From: Brevibacillus fluminis | Lineage (GTDB): Bacteria; Bacillota; Bacilli; Brevibacillales; Brevibacillaceae | Length of the DNA stretch: 64,000 nt | Direction: 5' to 3' | NCBI RefSeq assembly: GCF_003710825.1 | Contig: NZ_RHHQ01000023.1 | Span: 1 to 64,000, forward strand | Part shown: in pieces, positions 1 to 8,660 of the stretch | How positions within the stretch are numbered: the stretch's first letter is position 1 | How the letters are laid out: each line of letters begins with the position of its first letter | Position numbers and translations under genes: made by a program | Notes under the pieces: generated by a model | Database searches by the model: none | What the model saw: only the letters and a program-made list of their open reading frames with translations | Told to the model about the DNA's origin: nothing

Positions 1-65
1 AAGGGTGAGGGCACAGAATGTCCAAAATGGATAAGCGGTTCGTGTAAAAATCCACTTAACAAGAA

Positions 66-95
66 GAGAAACCCCCAAATAACATGGGGTTTCTC
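66..95 (-). terminator. Hairpin terminator downstream of the bkd operon
   Basis: Ten-base arms (GAGAAACCCC and GGGGTTTCTC) flank a short loop about 70 bases after the bkdB stop. On the minus strand the stem is followed by a pyrimidine-rich stretch rather than a pure T-run, so it is a plausible but not textbook end of the bkd transcript. Confidence 0.6.
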
Positions 96-104
96 GACAA
101 TCTG

Positions 105-128
105 AAGAGGCTTTCGGCCTCTTTTTTT
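105..128 (+). terminator. Terminator facing rightwards
   Basis: A seven-base stem (AAGAGGC/GCCTCTT) is followed on the plus strand by a run of T. Its polarity fits a plus-strand transcript entering from beyond the left edge and converging on bkdB. Confidence 0.65.
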
Positions 129-165
129 CTTGTGTGATTACAACAATTTGTGACTATCGCTTCAA

Positions 166-1500
166 TTAATATAGCTTGGTTTCCGGCCCAATCTGTTCGA
201 GCTTCTGTTTGACGCTTTGTAAGAAACGGCCGCAAATCAAACCATCGAGCACACGGTGATCCAGCGAGAGGCACAGATTGACCATGGAGCGTACCGCGAT
301 CATGTCGTTGATGACGACCGGGCGCTTCACGATCGATTCGATACTCAGAATCGCTGCTTGCGGCGCATTGATAATCGGCGCAGAGAGGACAGAGCCAAAC
401 GAGCCGGTATTGTTGACCGTAAATGTGCCGCCGCTCATGTCATCCATCGTCAGTTTGCCTGCGCGCGTACGTGCAGCTAAGTCATCAACTGACTTGGAAA
501 TGCCAAGCAGCGATTTTTGGTCCGCGTCTTTGATGACAGGCACAAATAGCGCGTCCTCTGTCGCCACGGCCAGCGAGATGTTGATATTTTTACGCACGAT
601 GATCTTGTCGCCCGCCCATGTGGAGTTGATCATCGGGAATTCTTTCAGCGCTTCGACGACCGCCTTGATGAAGAATGGCAAGAAGGTCAGGTTGACGCCT
701 TCCTTGCGCTTGAATTCATCTTTGACTTGCGCACGATAATTGACCAGATTGGTTACGTCCACTTCCACCATCGTCCACGCATGTGGCGCTTCGTGTTTGC
801 TCTGCACCATCCGGGATGCGATCGTTTTACGGATCGGTGTGACAGGAATCACTTGATCGCCTGCTGCAACCATCACGTCAACAGTTGCCGCCGGCGCTGC
901 TTTTGGCGCTTCCGCCTGGACAGGAGCTGGGGCCGCAGCTGGCACAACGGGTTCTTGATTCGCCGCGGGAACTGCTTGCGGCGCTTGATTCGTTTGACCG
1001 CCTGCGTCGATGATCGCCTGTACGTCTTTTCGGGTAATGCGCCCTTCAGCGCCTGAGCCGACGACTTGCGACAAGTCAATGCCGTGCTCCTGTGCGAGCT
1101 TCAGCACTGCCGGAGAGAACCGCGCTTTCGCGGCATCCTGCCCGGATACGACAGCAGGTTTCGCTGCTGCTGGAGCCGGTGTGGCGGGAGCTGGAGCTGG
1201 CGTTGCCGCAAGGGTTGGGGAAGCAGACGGTGCTGGCGCTGCTTCGGCTTCAACCGCTACGCCTGCTTCGTCTATGTACAGGATTAGCGTGCCGACCGCG
1301 ACGGTTTCCCCTTCCGCCACCAAAATTTCTTTGATGCGTCCGGATACCGTAGACGGCACTTCCGCGTTTACTTTATCCGTATTCACTTCTGCCAATGAAT
1401 CATACTTGTTGACAAAGTCGCCAACCTTGACCAGCCATTTGGAAATCGTTCCTTCCGTGACGCTTTCCCCCAGCTGGGGCATTAAGACTTTTGTAGCCAT
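166..1500 (-). CDS. bkdB: Branched-chain 2-oxoacid dehydrogenase E2, dihydrolipoyl acyltransferase
   Basis: This is the core acyltransferase of the branched-chain 2-oxoacid dehydrogenase complex; it passes the acyl group from E1 through a swinging lipoyl arm to coenzyme A, giving isobutyryl-, isovaleryl- and 2-methylbutyryl-CoA. The 444-residue protein has an N-terminal lipoyl domain with the lipoylated lysine in EVNTDKVNAEV near residue 42, Ala/Pro-rich linkers, a peripheral-subunit-binding domain around residues 125-165 (FSPAVLKLAQEHGIDL), and a catalytic domain ending with the DHRVLDG motif. It is the last gene of the bkd operon, 19 bases after bkdAB. A pyruvate dehydrogenase E2 would look similar; the neighbouring leucine dehydrogenase and BkdR favour the branched-chain assignment. 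Confidence 0.93.
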   Translation of the reverse strand: MATKVLMPQLGESVTEGTISKWLVKVGDFVNKYDSLAEVNTDKVNAEVPSTVSGRIKEILVAEGETVAVGTLILYIDEAGVAVEAEAAPAPSASPTLAATPAPAPATPAPAAAKPAVVSGQDAAKARFSPAVLKLAQEHGIDLSQVVGSGAEGRITRKDVQAIIDAGGQTNQAPQAVPAANQEPVVPAAAPAPVQAEAPKAAPAATVDVMVAAGDQVIPVTPIRKTIASRMVQSKHEAPHAWTMVEVDVTNLVNYRAQVKDEFKRKEGVNLTFLPFFIKAVVEALKEFPMINSTWAGDKIIVRKNINISLAVATEDALFVPVIKDADQKSLLGISKSVDDLAARTRAGKLTMDDMSGGTFTVNNTGSFGSVLSAPIINAPQAAILSIESIVKRPVVINDMIAVRSMVNLCLSLDHRVLDGLICGRFLQSVKQKLEQIGPETKLY

Positions 1501-1519
1501 TGTACGTCCTCCTCAGCTC

Positions 1520-2503
1520 CTAAAAGTGCGCCAGTTCACGCATTGCTTGCTCCACTTTTTCCGGTGTGAGCATGAAAAACTTTTCCAACGGCGGGCTGTA
1601 TGGCATCGCCGGAACATCTGGACCGCACAGACGCTTGATCGGCGCATCCAGATCAAAGAGGCAATGCTCCGCAATGATGGCGGACACTTCCCCGCCGACA
1701 CCGCCTTCTTTGTTATCTTCATGAATGATCAACACTTTGCCTGTTTTGGAAGCAGCTTCGATAATCGCTTCCTTATCAAGCGGATACAGCGTGCGCAGAT
1801 CAAGCACATGCGCGCTGATGCCCTCAGCTGCAAGCTTTTCCGCCGCTTGCAGCGCGAAATGCAGCGTCATCCCGTAGGAAATGACCGTGATATCTTCGCC
1901 TTCGCGCTTAACATCCGCTTTGCCGATCGGAACGGTATAATCCGTATCAGGAACCTCGCCTTTGATCAAGCGATAGCAGCGTTTATGTTCAAAGAAAAGC
2001 ACAGGGTCGTTGTCGCGAATCGCCGCTTTCAAGAGCCCTTTTGCATCGTACGGCGTCGATGGTACGACGACTTTCAAGCCTGGCACGTTCGTGAACATTG
2101 CTTCAACCGATTGCGAATGGTACAGTGCACCATGCACGCCGCCGCCAAAAGGAGCGCGCACAACGAGCGGGCAGTTCCAGTCATTATTGGAGCGATAGCG
2201 CATTTTTGCCGCTTCGCTGACGATTTGGTTAACGGCTGGCATGATGAAATCAGCGAACTGAATTTCCGCGATCGGACGCATCCCATAAGCGGCCGCACCA
2301 ATCGCAACGCCGACGATTGCGGACTCAGCAAGCGGCGTATCCATCACGCGCTGCTCGCCAAACTCTTCGATGAGGCCGACGGTTGCACGGAATACACCCC
2401 CGCGAACGCCGACATCCTCTCCCAAAACAAATACGTTAGGATCGTTGCGCATCTCTTCGCGCATTGCCAACGTAATGGCATCGATGTACGACATGACTGC
2501 CAT
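1520..2503 (-). CDS. bkdAB: Branched-chain 2-oxoacid dehydrogenase E1 beta subunit
   Basis: Beta subunit of the thiamine-diphosphate-dependent E1, which decarboxylates branched-chain 2-oxoacids and reductively acylates the E2 lipoyl arm. At 327 residues it has the usual family length and shows the expected transketolase-type segments (VFVLGEDVGVRGGVFR, DTPLAESAIVGVAIG) and the C-terminal domain around KVLIIHEDNKEGGVG. The frame is open upstream, but the ATG at 2503 is preceded by an AGGGGGG ribosome site and begins at the conserved MAVMSYIDA region, so the extension inside bkdAA is rejected. It lies 13 bases after the bkdAA stop. Confidence 0.94.
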   Translation of the reverse strand: MAVMSYIDAITLAMREEMRNDPNVFVLGEDVGVRGGVFRATVGLIEEFGEQRVMDTPLAESAIVGVAIGAAAYGMRPIAEIQFADFIMPAVNQIVSEAAKMRYRSNNDWNCPLVVRAPFGGGVHGALYHSQSVEAMFTNVPGLKVVVPSTPYDAKGLLKAAIRDNDPVLFFEHKRCYRLIKGEVPDTDYTVPIGKADVKREGEDITVISYGMTLHFALQAAEKLAAEGISAHVLDLRTLYPLDKEAIIEAASKTGKVLIIHEDNKEGGVGGEVSAIIAEHCLFDLDAPIKRLCGPDVPAMPYSPPLEKFFMLTPEKVEQAMRELAHF

Positions 2504-2516
2504 TCTTTCGTCCCCC

Positions 2517-3515
2517 CTATTCTTCGTAGACAAAACGGAGTGCAGATTCAGGTGCGGGATATGGTGCGTTCTCCGCATACTCGGTTGCCTCATCCACTTC
2601 TTTCTGCACTTCTTCTGCTATCGCGCGTTGTTTCTCCTCACTCAAAATGCCCACTTCTGTCAAGTATGCGGCAAAGCTCAGGAGCGGATCCTTCTGCTTC
2701 GCTTCCTCTACTTCTTCACGACTGCGATACACACGGTCATCGTCATCGCTGGAGTGTGGCACCAAACGATACGCTACAGCCTCAATCAGTGTCGGTCCAT
2801 AGCCTGCGCGCGCCCGGTCAACAGCTTCTTTGACGACGCGGTACACCTCGATTGGGTCGTTTCCGTCAACGCTCACGCCCGGGAAGCCGTATCCGATCGC
2901 ACGGTCTGCTACACTATCGCAAGCGAGTTGCTTTTTCAACGGTACGGAAATCGCATATTTGTTGTTTTCGCAGAAGAAAATAACCGGCAGCTTGTGAACG
3001 CCCGCGAAGTTTGCACCTTCGTGGAAATCACCCTGATTGCTGGAACCTTCTCCAAACGATGTGAAGATCACCGGATTTTTACCCGTCAGTTTGCCGGCAA
3101 GCGCCATTCCTACCGCGTGTGGAACTTGCGTCGTCACTGGGCTAGAACCCGTCAAAATGTTATATTTTTTGCCGCCAAAATGGCCAGGCATCTGACGTCC
3201 ACCACTGTTCGGGTCATCCGCTTTCGCAAAAGCCGACAGCATGCAATCGCGAGCTGTTTGCCCAAATGCGAGCACGAGGCCTAAGTCGCGGTAATATGGG
3301 CAGGCGAAATCATTTTTCGTATCGAATGCGAACGCCGCACCTACCTGTGCCGCCTCTTGACCTTGGCACGAAATGACAAATGGCACTTTGCCTGCCCGAT
3401 TGAGCAGCCATTGACGCTCATCAATTTTGCGCGCCAAAAGCATGTATCGATACATCTCCAGCACCTGTTCGTCGGTCAGACCGACTGCTTCATGACGTTT
3501 TGCCGTAATCGCCAT
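2517..3515 (-). CDS. bkdAA: Branched-chain 2-oxoacid dehydrogenase E1 alpha subunit
   Basis: Alpha subunit of E1, carrying the thiamine-diphosphate-binding half site. The 332-residue product has the GDG-type cofactor motif seen here as GEGSSNQGDFHEGANFAG near residue 160 and the conserved loop SSDDDDRVYR near residue 262 that in the family contains the kinase-regulated serines of eukaryotic E1. The start at 3515 follows a GGAGGGAG ribosome site; an in-frame extension to 3650 runs into lpdV and is not supported. It is the third gene of the operon, between lpdV and bkdAB with spacings under 20 bases. Confidence 0.94.
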   Translation of the reverse strand: MAITAKRHEAVGLTDEQVLEMYRYMLLARKIDERQWLLNRAGKVPFVISCQGQEAAQVGAAFAFDTKNDFACPYYRDLGLVLAFGQTARDCMLSAFAKADDPNSGGRQMPGHFGGKKYNILTGSSPVTTQVPHAVGMALAGKLTGKNPVIFTSFGEGSSNQGDFHEGANFAGVHKLPVIFFCENNKYAISVPLKKQLACDSVADRAIGYGFPGVSVDGNDPIEVYRVVKEAVDRARAGYGPTLIEAVAYRLVPHSSDDDDRVYRSREEVEEAKQKDPLLSFAAYLTEVGILSEEKQRAIAEEVQKEVDEATEYAENAPYPAPESALRFVYEE

Positions 3516-3534
3516 CCTACTCCCTCCGATTTCT

Positions 3535-4956
3535 TTATGCGTGTATGGATTTGCCGTCAACAGCCAATGCTGCTTCAGCGATTGCTTCCGACAATGTCGG
3601 ATGCGGATGAATCGTCTGCGCGATTTCCCAAGGTGTCGCATCGAGAACACGTGCCAGATTCGCTTCTGCGATCAATTCGGTCACATGCGGCCCGATCATA
3701 TGAACGCCAAGCAAATCGTTTGTTTTCTCATCCACAACGACTTTGACAAAGCCGTCGGTTTCACCATAGACCAACGCTTTCCCGATCGCTTTGAACGAAA
3801 ATTTGCCAGCCTTCACTTGATAGCCCTTATCTTTTGCTTCTTGCTCGGTCAAGCCGACGCTTGCCACTTCCGGGCGGCTATATGTACATTTCGGAACTTT
3901 TGTCGCATCTAGTTGGTGTGTTGTAAGCCCGGCAATATGCTCAACTGCAGCGATGCCTTCATGCGATGCCACATGCGCCAGCTGCAAGCCACCAATGCAG
4001 TCGCCTATCGCATAAATGTGAGACTCGGCTGTTTGATAGTGCTCGTTCACGACGATGACGCCGCGCTCGACCTTGATCTCGGTTGCCTCAAGCCCGATGT
4101 TTTCCACATTCGCAGCCCTTCCGACGGATACGAGCAGCTTGTCGGCCGTAAAGCTTTGCGTCCCGCCCGCCAATTCGGCAGAGACGGTGATTTGGCCCGC
4201 TTCTTTTGTCACACTGTCTGTCAGCAGCTTGGCACCTGTTACCAGTTTAACCTTCCGTTTCTTTAACAAACGTTGCATTTCCTTGCTGATTTCTTCGTCT
4301 TCTAGCGGCAGGATACGCTCTGCTGCCTCGATCACTGTCACCTCAACGCCGAAATCGCTCAATAATGATGCCCACTCAATCCCAATCACGCCACCGCCAA
4401 CAATCAGCATGGATTTTGGCAGCTCTGCCATTTCCAACGCTTCATCGCTCGTCAGCACATATTCGCCATCAATGGCAAGGCCTGGCAGCGTGCGCGGTCG
4501 GGAACCAGTGGCCAGCAGCAAGAACTTAGGCACAATGATTTCCTGGTCGCCATCTGCTTTTTCAATTCGTACAGCGCCTGCTTGCGGTGAAAAGATAGAC
4601 GGTCCCATGACACGGCCCAAACCGGAAAACACCTGGATTTTCCCTTTGCTCATTAAGTAGTTCAATCCTTTGAGCTGGGATTCGATAATGCTCGCTTTAC
4701 GGGCCTGTACTTTATCGAATTGGACCCCGATGTTGTCTGCTACGATTCCGTACTTGTCACTTTCTTTCATTGTCGCATAAACTTCAGCACTGCGCAGCAA
4801 TGCTTTGGAAGGTATGCAGCCACGATTCAGGCATGTGCCCCCCAGTTTTTCCTTTTCTACAATCGCAACTTTCATCCCGAGCTGTGCTGCGCGAATCGCA
4901 GCCACATAACCGCCGGGACCGCCACCCAAAACAACCAAATCGAACTCTTGAGACAT
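3535..4956 (-). CDS. lpdV: Dihydrolipoamide dehydrogenase (E3)
   Basis: FAD enzyme that reoxidises the dihydrolipoyl arm of E2 and reduces NAD+. The 473-residue protein has an N-terminal FAD motif (GGGPGGYVAA), the redox disulfide in GGTCLNRGCIPSK near residue 40, a central NAD motif (VGGGVIGIEWAS), the second FAD motif around YAIGDCIGG, and the catalytic His-Glu pair in HPHPTLSEA near the C terminus. Its place between bcd and bkdAA indicates an E3 dedicated to the branched-chain complex, as for B. subtilis LpdV. The 113-base gap upstream contains a GC-rich hairpin at 5016-5042 that could affect mRNA stability. Confidence 0.94.
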   Translation of the reverse strand: MSQEFDLVVLGGGPGGYVAAIRAAQLGMKVAIVEKEKLGGTCLNRGCIPSKALLRSAEVYATMKESDKYGIVADNIGVQFDKVQARKASIIESQLKGLNYLMSKGKIQVFSGLGRVMGPSIFSPQAGAVRIEKADGDQEIIVPKFLLLATGSRPRTLPGLAIDGEYVLTSDEALEMAELPKSMLIVGGGVIGIEWASLLSDFGVEVTVIEAAERILPLEDEEISKEMQRLLKKRKVKLVTGAKLLTDSVTKEAGQITVSAELAGGTQSFTADKLLVSVGRAANVENIGLEATEIKVERGVIVVNEHYQTAESHIYAIGDCIGGLQLAHVASHEGIAAVEHIAGLTTHQLDATKVPKCTYSRPEVASVGLTEQEAKDKGYQVKAGKFSFKAIGKALVYGETDGFVKVVVDEKTNDLLGVHMIGPHVTELIAEANLARVLDATPWEIAQTIHPHPTLSEAIAEAALAVDGKSIHA

Positions 4957-5069
4957 CTGCGTTATCTCCTTTTAATTCAAATAGTTCGGACACGCCGCGA
5001 CACAGGAAGGAAACCGGGGGGCCGGTCATCTAAGGCCGCCCCACCGTCTAATAGCTACCTTACCTGCGT

Positions 5070-6161
5070 TTATTTGCTATAAACCGATTTGCCGTCGCGC
5101 AGGAACGTGCTCTGCGATTTTGCGAGGCGGGCGATCCGCTCTTCAGCCATCCGGTCTGCCGCTTTGTAAGAAGCGATGTTGTCGCGTGCGGAAATCTCGA
5201 ATACTTTGGTAATGTTATCGTAGATCGTCTCTACTTTTTTCATCGCGCGCTCGCGGTTATAGACATGCAGTTCATCCGCCACGTTGATCAAGCCACCTGC
5301 ATTGATGACGTAATCAGGCGCGTAAATCAAACCCTTCTGATGAATCTCATCGCCGTGACGCTCTTCTTTCAGCTGATTGTTCGCTGCGCCGGCAATTACC
5401 TTCGCTTTGATGACAGGTATTGTGTCGTCGTTGATGATGGCACCAAGCGCGCACGGTGCGAAAATGTCGCATTCAACGGAGAAAATTTCATGGACGCCGA
5501 CTGCTTTCGCTCCGAAATCGTTTACAGCGCGATTGACGTTTTCTTCGTTGATATCCGTCACGATCAGATGAGCGCCTTCCTCGTGAAGATGTCTACAAAG
5601 ATTATATGCGACGTTTCCGACACCTTGCACCGCGACGACTTTACCGGACAAGTTATCTGTTCCATACGCCACTTTTGCTGCGGCCTTCATCCCGCGGTAA
5701 ACGCCATAAGCTGTCACCGGGGAAGGATTGCCGCTTGAACCGAAGGCTGGGGAAACGCCCGTTACGTAATTGGTTTCCAGATGGATCATGTCCATATCCG
5801 CAACCGTTGTGCCGACATCCTCTGCAGTGATATAGCGGCCGTTCAATCCTTGAATGTAGCGGCCGAACGCACGGAACATCTCTTCGCTTTTGTCTTTGCG
5901 CGGATCGCCCAAAATCACTGCTTTGCCCCCGCCCAGATTTAGGCCGGCTGCTGCTGCCTTGTACGTCATGCCGCGTGCCAGACGCAGTGCGTCGATGATC
6001 GCGTCTTCCTCTGTTTGATAGGTCCACATGCGTGTTCCGCCAAGCGCAGGACCTAACGTTGTATCATGAATGGCAATGATAGCTCGCAAACCAGATGCCT
6101 CGTCTTGGCAGAACAGAAGCTGTTCGTAATCGTAACGTTGTAGGTAGTCGAAAATTTGCAT
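5070..6161 (-). CDS. bcd: Leucine dehydrogenase
   Basis: NAD-dependent amino-acid dehydrogenase that deaminates leucine, valine and isoleucine to the 2-oxoacids used by the bkd complex. The 363-residue protein has the glycine-rich catalytic lysine segment (GLNLGGGKAVI) near residue 75, an upstream conserved lysine in MTYKAA, and a Rossmann NAD site (GVGNVAYNLC) near residue 180. The ATG at 6161 is preceded by a GGGAGG ribosome site; an upstream in-frame extension would cross the sigma-54 promoter and is rejected. It is the first gene behind that promoter, so it should be induced with the rest of the operon by BkdR. Confidence 0.93.
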   Translation of the reverse strand: MQIFDYLQRYDYEQLLFCQDEASGLRAIIAIHDTTLGPALGGTRMWTYQTEEDAIIDALRLARGMTYKAAAAGLNLGGGKAVILGDPRKDKSEEMFRAFGRYIQGLNGRYITAEDVGTTVADMDMIHLETNYVTGVSPAFGSSGNPSPVTAYGVYRGMKAAAKVAYGTDNLSGKVVAVQGVGNVAYNLCRHLHEEGAHLIVTDINEENVNRAVNDFGAKAVGVHEIFSVECDIFAPCALGAIINDDTIPVIKAKVIAGAANNQLKEERHGDEIHQKGLIYAPDYVINAGGLINVADELHVYNRERAMKKVETIYDNITKVFEISARDNIASYKAADRMAEERIARLAKSQSTFLRDGKSVYSK

Positions 6162-6245
6162 GGATGAAGCCTCCCTGTGATTGCACGTTAGCATTGGCAC
6201 AAAACCGTTATTAGGTTTCGCTTTGAAGTGTTCGGCTATGTATAT

Positions 6246-6262
6246 TGCAAAAGTTATGCCAA
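6246..6262 (-). promoter_or_regulatory. Sigma-54 (-24/-12) promoter of the bkd operon
   Basis: Reading the minus strand, TTGGCATAACTTTTGCA contains the invariant GG and GC dinucleotides separated by exactly 10 bases, as in the sigma-54 consensus TGGCAC-N5-TTGCA. It lies about 85 bases upstream of the bcd start and downstream of bkdR, which encodes a sigma-54 activator. Confidence 0.88.
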
Positions 6263-6322
6263 CAAAACAAGCGTTTGAAAGCGCTTCATTTTCCTGCGTT
6301 TGACTAAAAACCACTTTGTTAA

Positions 6323-6344
6323 ACCGTGCAAAATTTTGCACGGT
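6323..6344. promoter_or_regulatory. 22-bp perfect palindrome, probable BkdR upstream activating site
   Basis: The sequence from ACCGTGCAAAA to TTTTGCACGGT is a perfect inverted repeat placed 63 bases upstream of the -24 element, where enhancer-binding proteins usually bind. That BkdR binds here is inferred from position and symmetry. Confidence 0.75.
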
Positions 6345-6345
6345 A

Positions 6346-6376
6346 ATGCAAATGTTTGCATGCATTTTTTTGCATT
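6346..6376. promoter_or_regulatory. Second TGCA-type inverted repeat, possible BkdR half-sites
   Basis: ATGCAAA-TG-TTTGCAT is an inverted repeat directly beside the 22-bp palindrome and shares its TGCAAA/TTTGCA core; a further TGCA-T7-GCA segment follows and runs into the end of bkdR. Together they look like a cluster of related operator half-sites. Confidence 0.6.
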
Positions 6377-8270
6377 ACGATTCTTCTTCCAGTTCTGCCA
6401 TACAGTACTTCTCAAGCTTGTAGTACAGGTTGCGCAAGGAGATCCCCAACTGTTTCGCCGTTTGCGTCCGATTGCCCTTGCAGGCAGCCAATGACTTTAT
6501 AATGAAGGATTTTTCCGCCTCATCCATCGCTTCTTTCAGCGTCCCCTCTGCATTTGCTTGCGTTTCCTGGGTTAGCTCGGCACTCGTTTTTGCCTGCTGT
6601 GATAACGACGGCAAATGGCTGGGCAAAATGATCGTCTCGTTATAGTGCATGTTGATCATCGCTCTGCCGATCACGTTCTCTAGCTCCCGCACATTGCCTG
6701 GCCAATGGTACGCTTGCAGAATTGTCAGCGTCCGGGCATCGATCTCTTCCACATTACGCCCGTACTCCGCGTTGAATTTTTTCAACAGGAAGCCTACCAA
6801 GGAATGAATGTCCTCCCTCCGCTGCCGCAGCGGTGGAATATGGATGGGAACAACATTCAACCGATAGTACAAATCCTCCCGGAAGCTTCCGTTACGAATT
6901 GCCGACTCCAGATTCACATGCGTGGCTGCGATGATGCGCACATCCACAGGGATCGCTTTCGTCCCGCCTACTCGCACCAGCTCCCGTTCTTGCAAAACGC
7001 GCAGAAGTTTCACCTGCATGGTGTTAGGCAGATCGCCGATCTCATCCAAAAAGATCGTGCCGCCCGAGGCCTCTTCAAACAATCCGCGCTTCCCGCCTCG
7101 CAGCGCTCCAGTGAACGCTCCTGCCTCGTAGCCGAACAGCTCGCTTTCCAGCAGTGATTCCGGGATCGCCGCGCAGTTGACGCGAATAAACTGGTTGTAC
7201 TTGCGTTCGCTTTCGTTATGTATCGCGTGTGCGAACAGTTCCTTGCCTGTTCCGGACTCCCCGCGCAATAGTACTGTCGCTGGCGTGAGCGCCGCTGTTT
7301 TAGCTTGCTCGATCGCGATGTGCATTGGTTCGCTTTTGCCGACGATTTCCTCGAACGTGTATTTGGCCTCCAGCGTTCGAATCATCTGCCGTGCTTTTTC
7401 CAGCTCCTCACCAAGCACCTTCAGCTCTGTCACATCATGGATGACGCCTACGCTGCCGCGCAAATGGCCATCCACCATGACAGGTGTAATGTTGACGATG
7501 ACGTCCTTGCGCTTCGGCCCCACCTTCATCGGTTTCCGACGCACGGGTTTTTGCGTTTGGAGCACGCGCATGTGCATGCTTTCCTGGTCGAAAATGTCGA
7601 CATTGGCTGGCTTGCCAATGACGTCCTCCGGAGCAAGCCCGGTCAGGCGCGTGTACGCCGGGTTGATCAGCAGCCCGATCCCGTCGGCATCGACGACCGA
7701 GATCGCTTCATCGGAACAATGGATGATCGCCTGAAGCATGCTTTTTAATTCCTTCAAATCCGATATTTCTTCCACCAGTGTCATCACATCGGTCATGTCA
7801 CGAAAAATCGCAACCGCACCCCAGATTTCCCCGGTTTCCGAGCGCACCGGCACCCGGTTGGTGATGATGCGTGTCCCATTGGGTAAAATTTGCTCTTGAT
7901 TCAATTCGGGCTGACCCGTTTCTAAAACGATATGTAGTCGCGTGTTGTCAATGCTGTTTTCGGCACGCGTTCCCAAGACTTGGACCGCGTCGATCCCAAT
8001 CAGTCGCTCCGCCGCTTTATTGAATAGGGTGATGATTCCCTCCTGATTGACCCCGATGATGGCGTCATGCGTGGAGTTCAGCATTGTCTCATATTCTCGC
8101 TTGCTGTGCAACAGCATCGTAAGTGTTTCTTCTTGTTTGCGGATGATACGCATCCATTCTTCCGTGTTCCCATCCAGCTCCTCTATGATGCGGATTTCGC
8201 CCTGCTGCTCCGCTTGCTCCCGCAGCTTTGCAAGCTTTTCGGCAGGTCCCACTACCACTAGTGACTGCAT
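6375..8270 (-). CDS. bkdR: Sigma-54-dependent activator of the bkd operon
   Basis: Enhancer-binding transcriptional activator that remodels sigma-54 polymerase, probably in response to branched-chain amino acids or their metabolites. The 631-residue protein has two PAS-like sensory regions (about residues 65-170 and 175-290), an AAA+ domain with Walker A GESGTGKE near residue 343, the sigma-54 contact loop GAFTGA, Walker B DEIGD, and a Fis-type helix-turn-helix at the C terminus (GNRTQTAKQLGISLRNLYYK). I chose the ATG at 8270 because a GGGGGG ribosome site sits at good distance; an ATG seven codons earlier is possible. It is followed by the bkd promoter, matching B. subtilis synteny. Confidence 0.92.
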   Translation of the reverse strand: MQSLVVVGPAEKLAKLREQAEQQGEIRIIEELDGNTEEWMRIIRKQEETLTMLLHSKREYETMLNSTHDAIIGVNQEGIITLFNKAAERLIGIDAVQVLGTRAENSIDNTRLHIVLETGQPELNQEQILPNGTRIITNRVPVRSETGEIWGAVAIFRDMTDVMTLVEEISDLKELKSMLQAIIHCSDEAISVVDADGIGLLINPAYTRLTGLAPEDVIGKPANVDIFDQESMHMRVLQTQKPVRRKPMKVGPKRKDVIVNITPVMVDGHLRGSVGVIHDVTELKVLGEELEKARQMIRTLEAKYTFEEIVGKSEPMHIAIEQAKTAALTPATVLLRGESGTGKELFAHAIHNESERKYNQFIRVNCAAIPESLLESELFGYEAGAFTGALRGGKRGLFEEASGGTIFLDEIGDLPNTMQVKLLRVLQERELVRVGGTKAIPVDVRIIAATHVNLESAIRNGSFREDLYYRLNVVPIHIPPLRQRREDIHSLVGFLLKKFNAEYGRNVEEIDARTLTILQAYHWPGNVRELENVIGRAMINMHYNETIILPSHLPSLSQQAKTSAELTQETQANAEGTLKEAMDEAEKSFIIKSLAACKGNRTQTAKQLGISLRNLYYKLEKYCMAELEEES

Positions 8271-8390
8271 CCCGATCTTCCCCCCACCCATGCAGCATTC
8301 GACCTTATTTTATCGCATTTTTCGCATTGAACAAGCACCGTCCATCCGATATGATGGTTCTTAACTGCAAGTCAAAGGATGTGTGCGTAT

Positions 8391-8651
8391 ATGGGTCAAA
8401 AAATCGTTGCCCTTTTCATCATGGTGATTCCGGCTGCCATCGCCGGTTTAGGGATAAAGTTGATGCGGGATGCCTTCTATGAGTTTTTCAATCCCGCCAT
8501 GTCCGATTTCGCCTGGATCAAGCTGTTGGGTGGATTCGTGTTGTTCGTTTTGCCCGTGATCTTCATTGGCGGGTTCATCCTTCACCACGACCGGAAGCGC
8601 AACCGCGTGCAACCGCGCTTCATGAAACCGGAGCCGGACGACGAAGAATAG
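8391..8651 (+). CDS. yqzF: DUF2627 small membrane protein (YqzF family)
   Basis: An 86-residue protein with two predicted membrane segments (VALFIMVIPAAIAGLGI and LLGGFVLFVLPVIFIGGFIL) and a charged C-terminal tail. I recognise it as the YqzF/DUF2627 family, which sits next to bkdR in B. subtilis too; no function is known. It is divergent from bkdR and convergent with the downstream phosphotransferase gene. The ATG at 8391 follows an AAAGGAT ribosome site; an ATG-equivalent four codons upstream is less well placed. Confidence 0.82.
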   Translation: MGQKIVALFIMVIPAAIAGLGIKLMRDAFYEFFNPAMSDFAWIKLLGGFVLFVLPVIFIGGFILHHDRKRNRVQPRFMKPEPDDEE

Positions 8652-8660
8652 CGCGCTCCA

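Noticed and set aside
1010..2833. Very long open frame on the plus strand opposite bkdB, bkdAB and bkdAA
   Set aside because: It is antisense to three well-supported genes, its translation has no recognisable domain, and long antisense frames are expected opposite GC-rich codon-biased genes.
6194..6211. TTGGCAC on the plus strand in the bkd leader as a second sigma-54 site
   Set aside because: No GC dinucleotide lies 10 bases after the GG, so the -12 element is missing.
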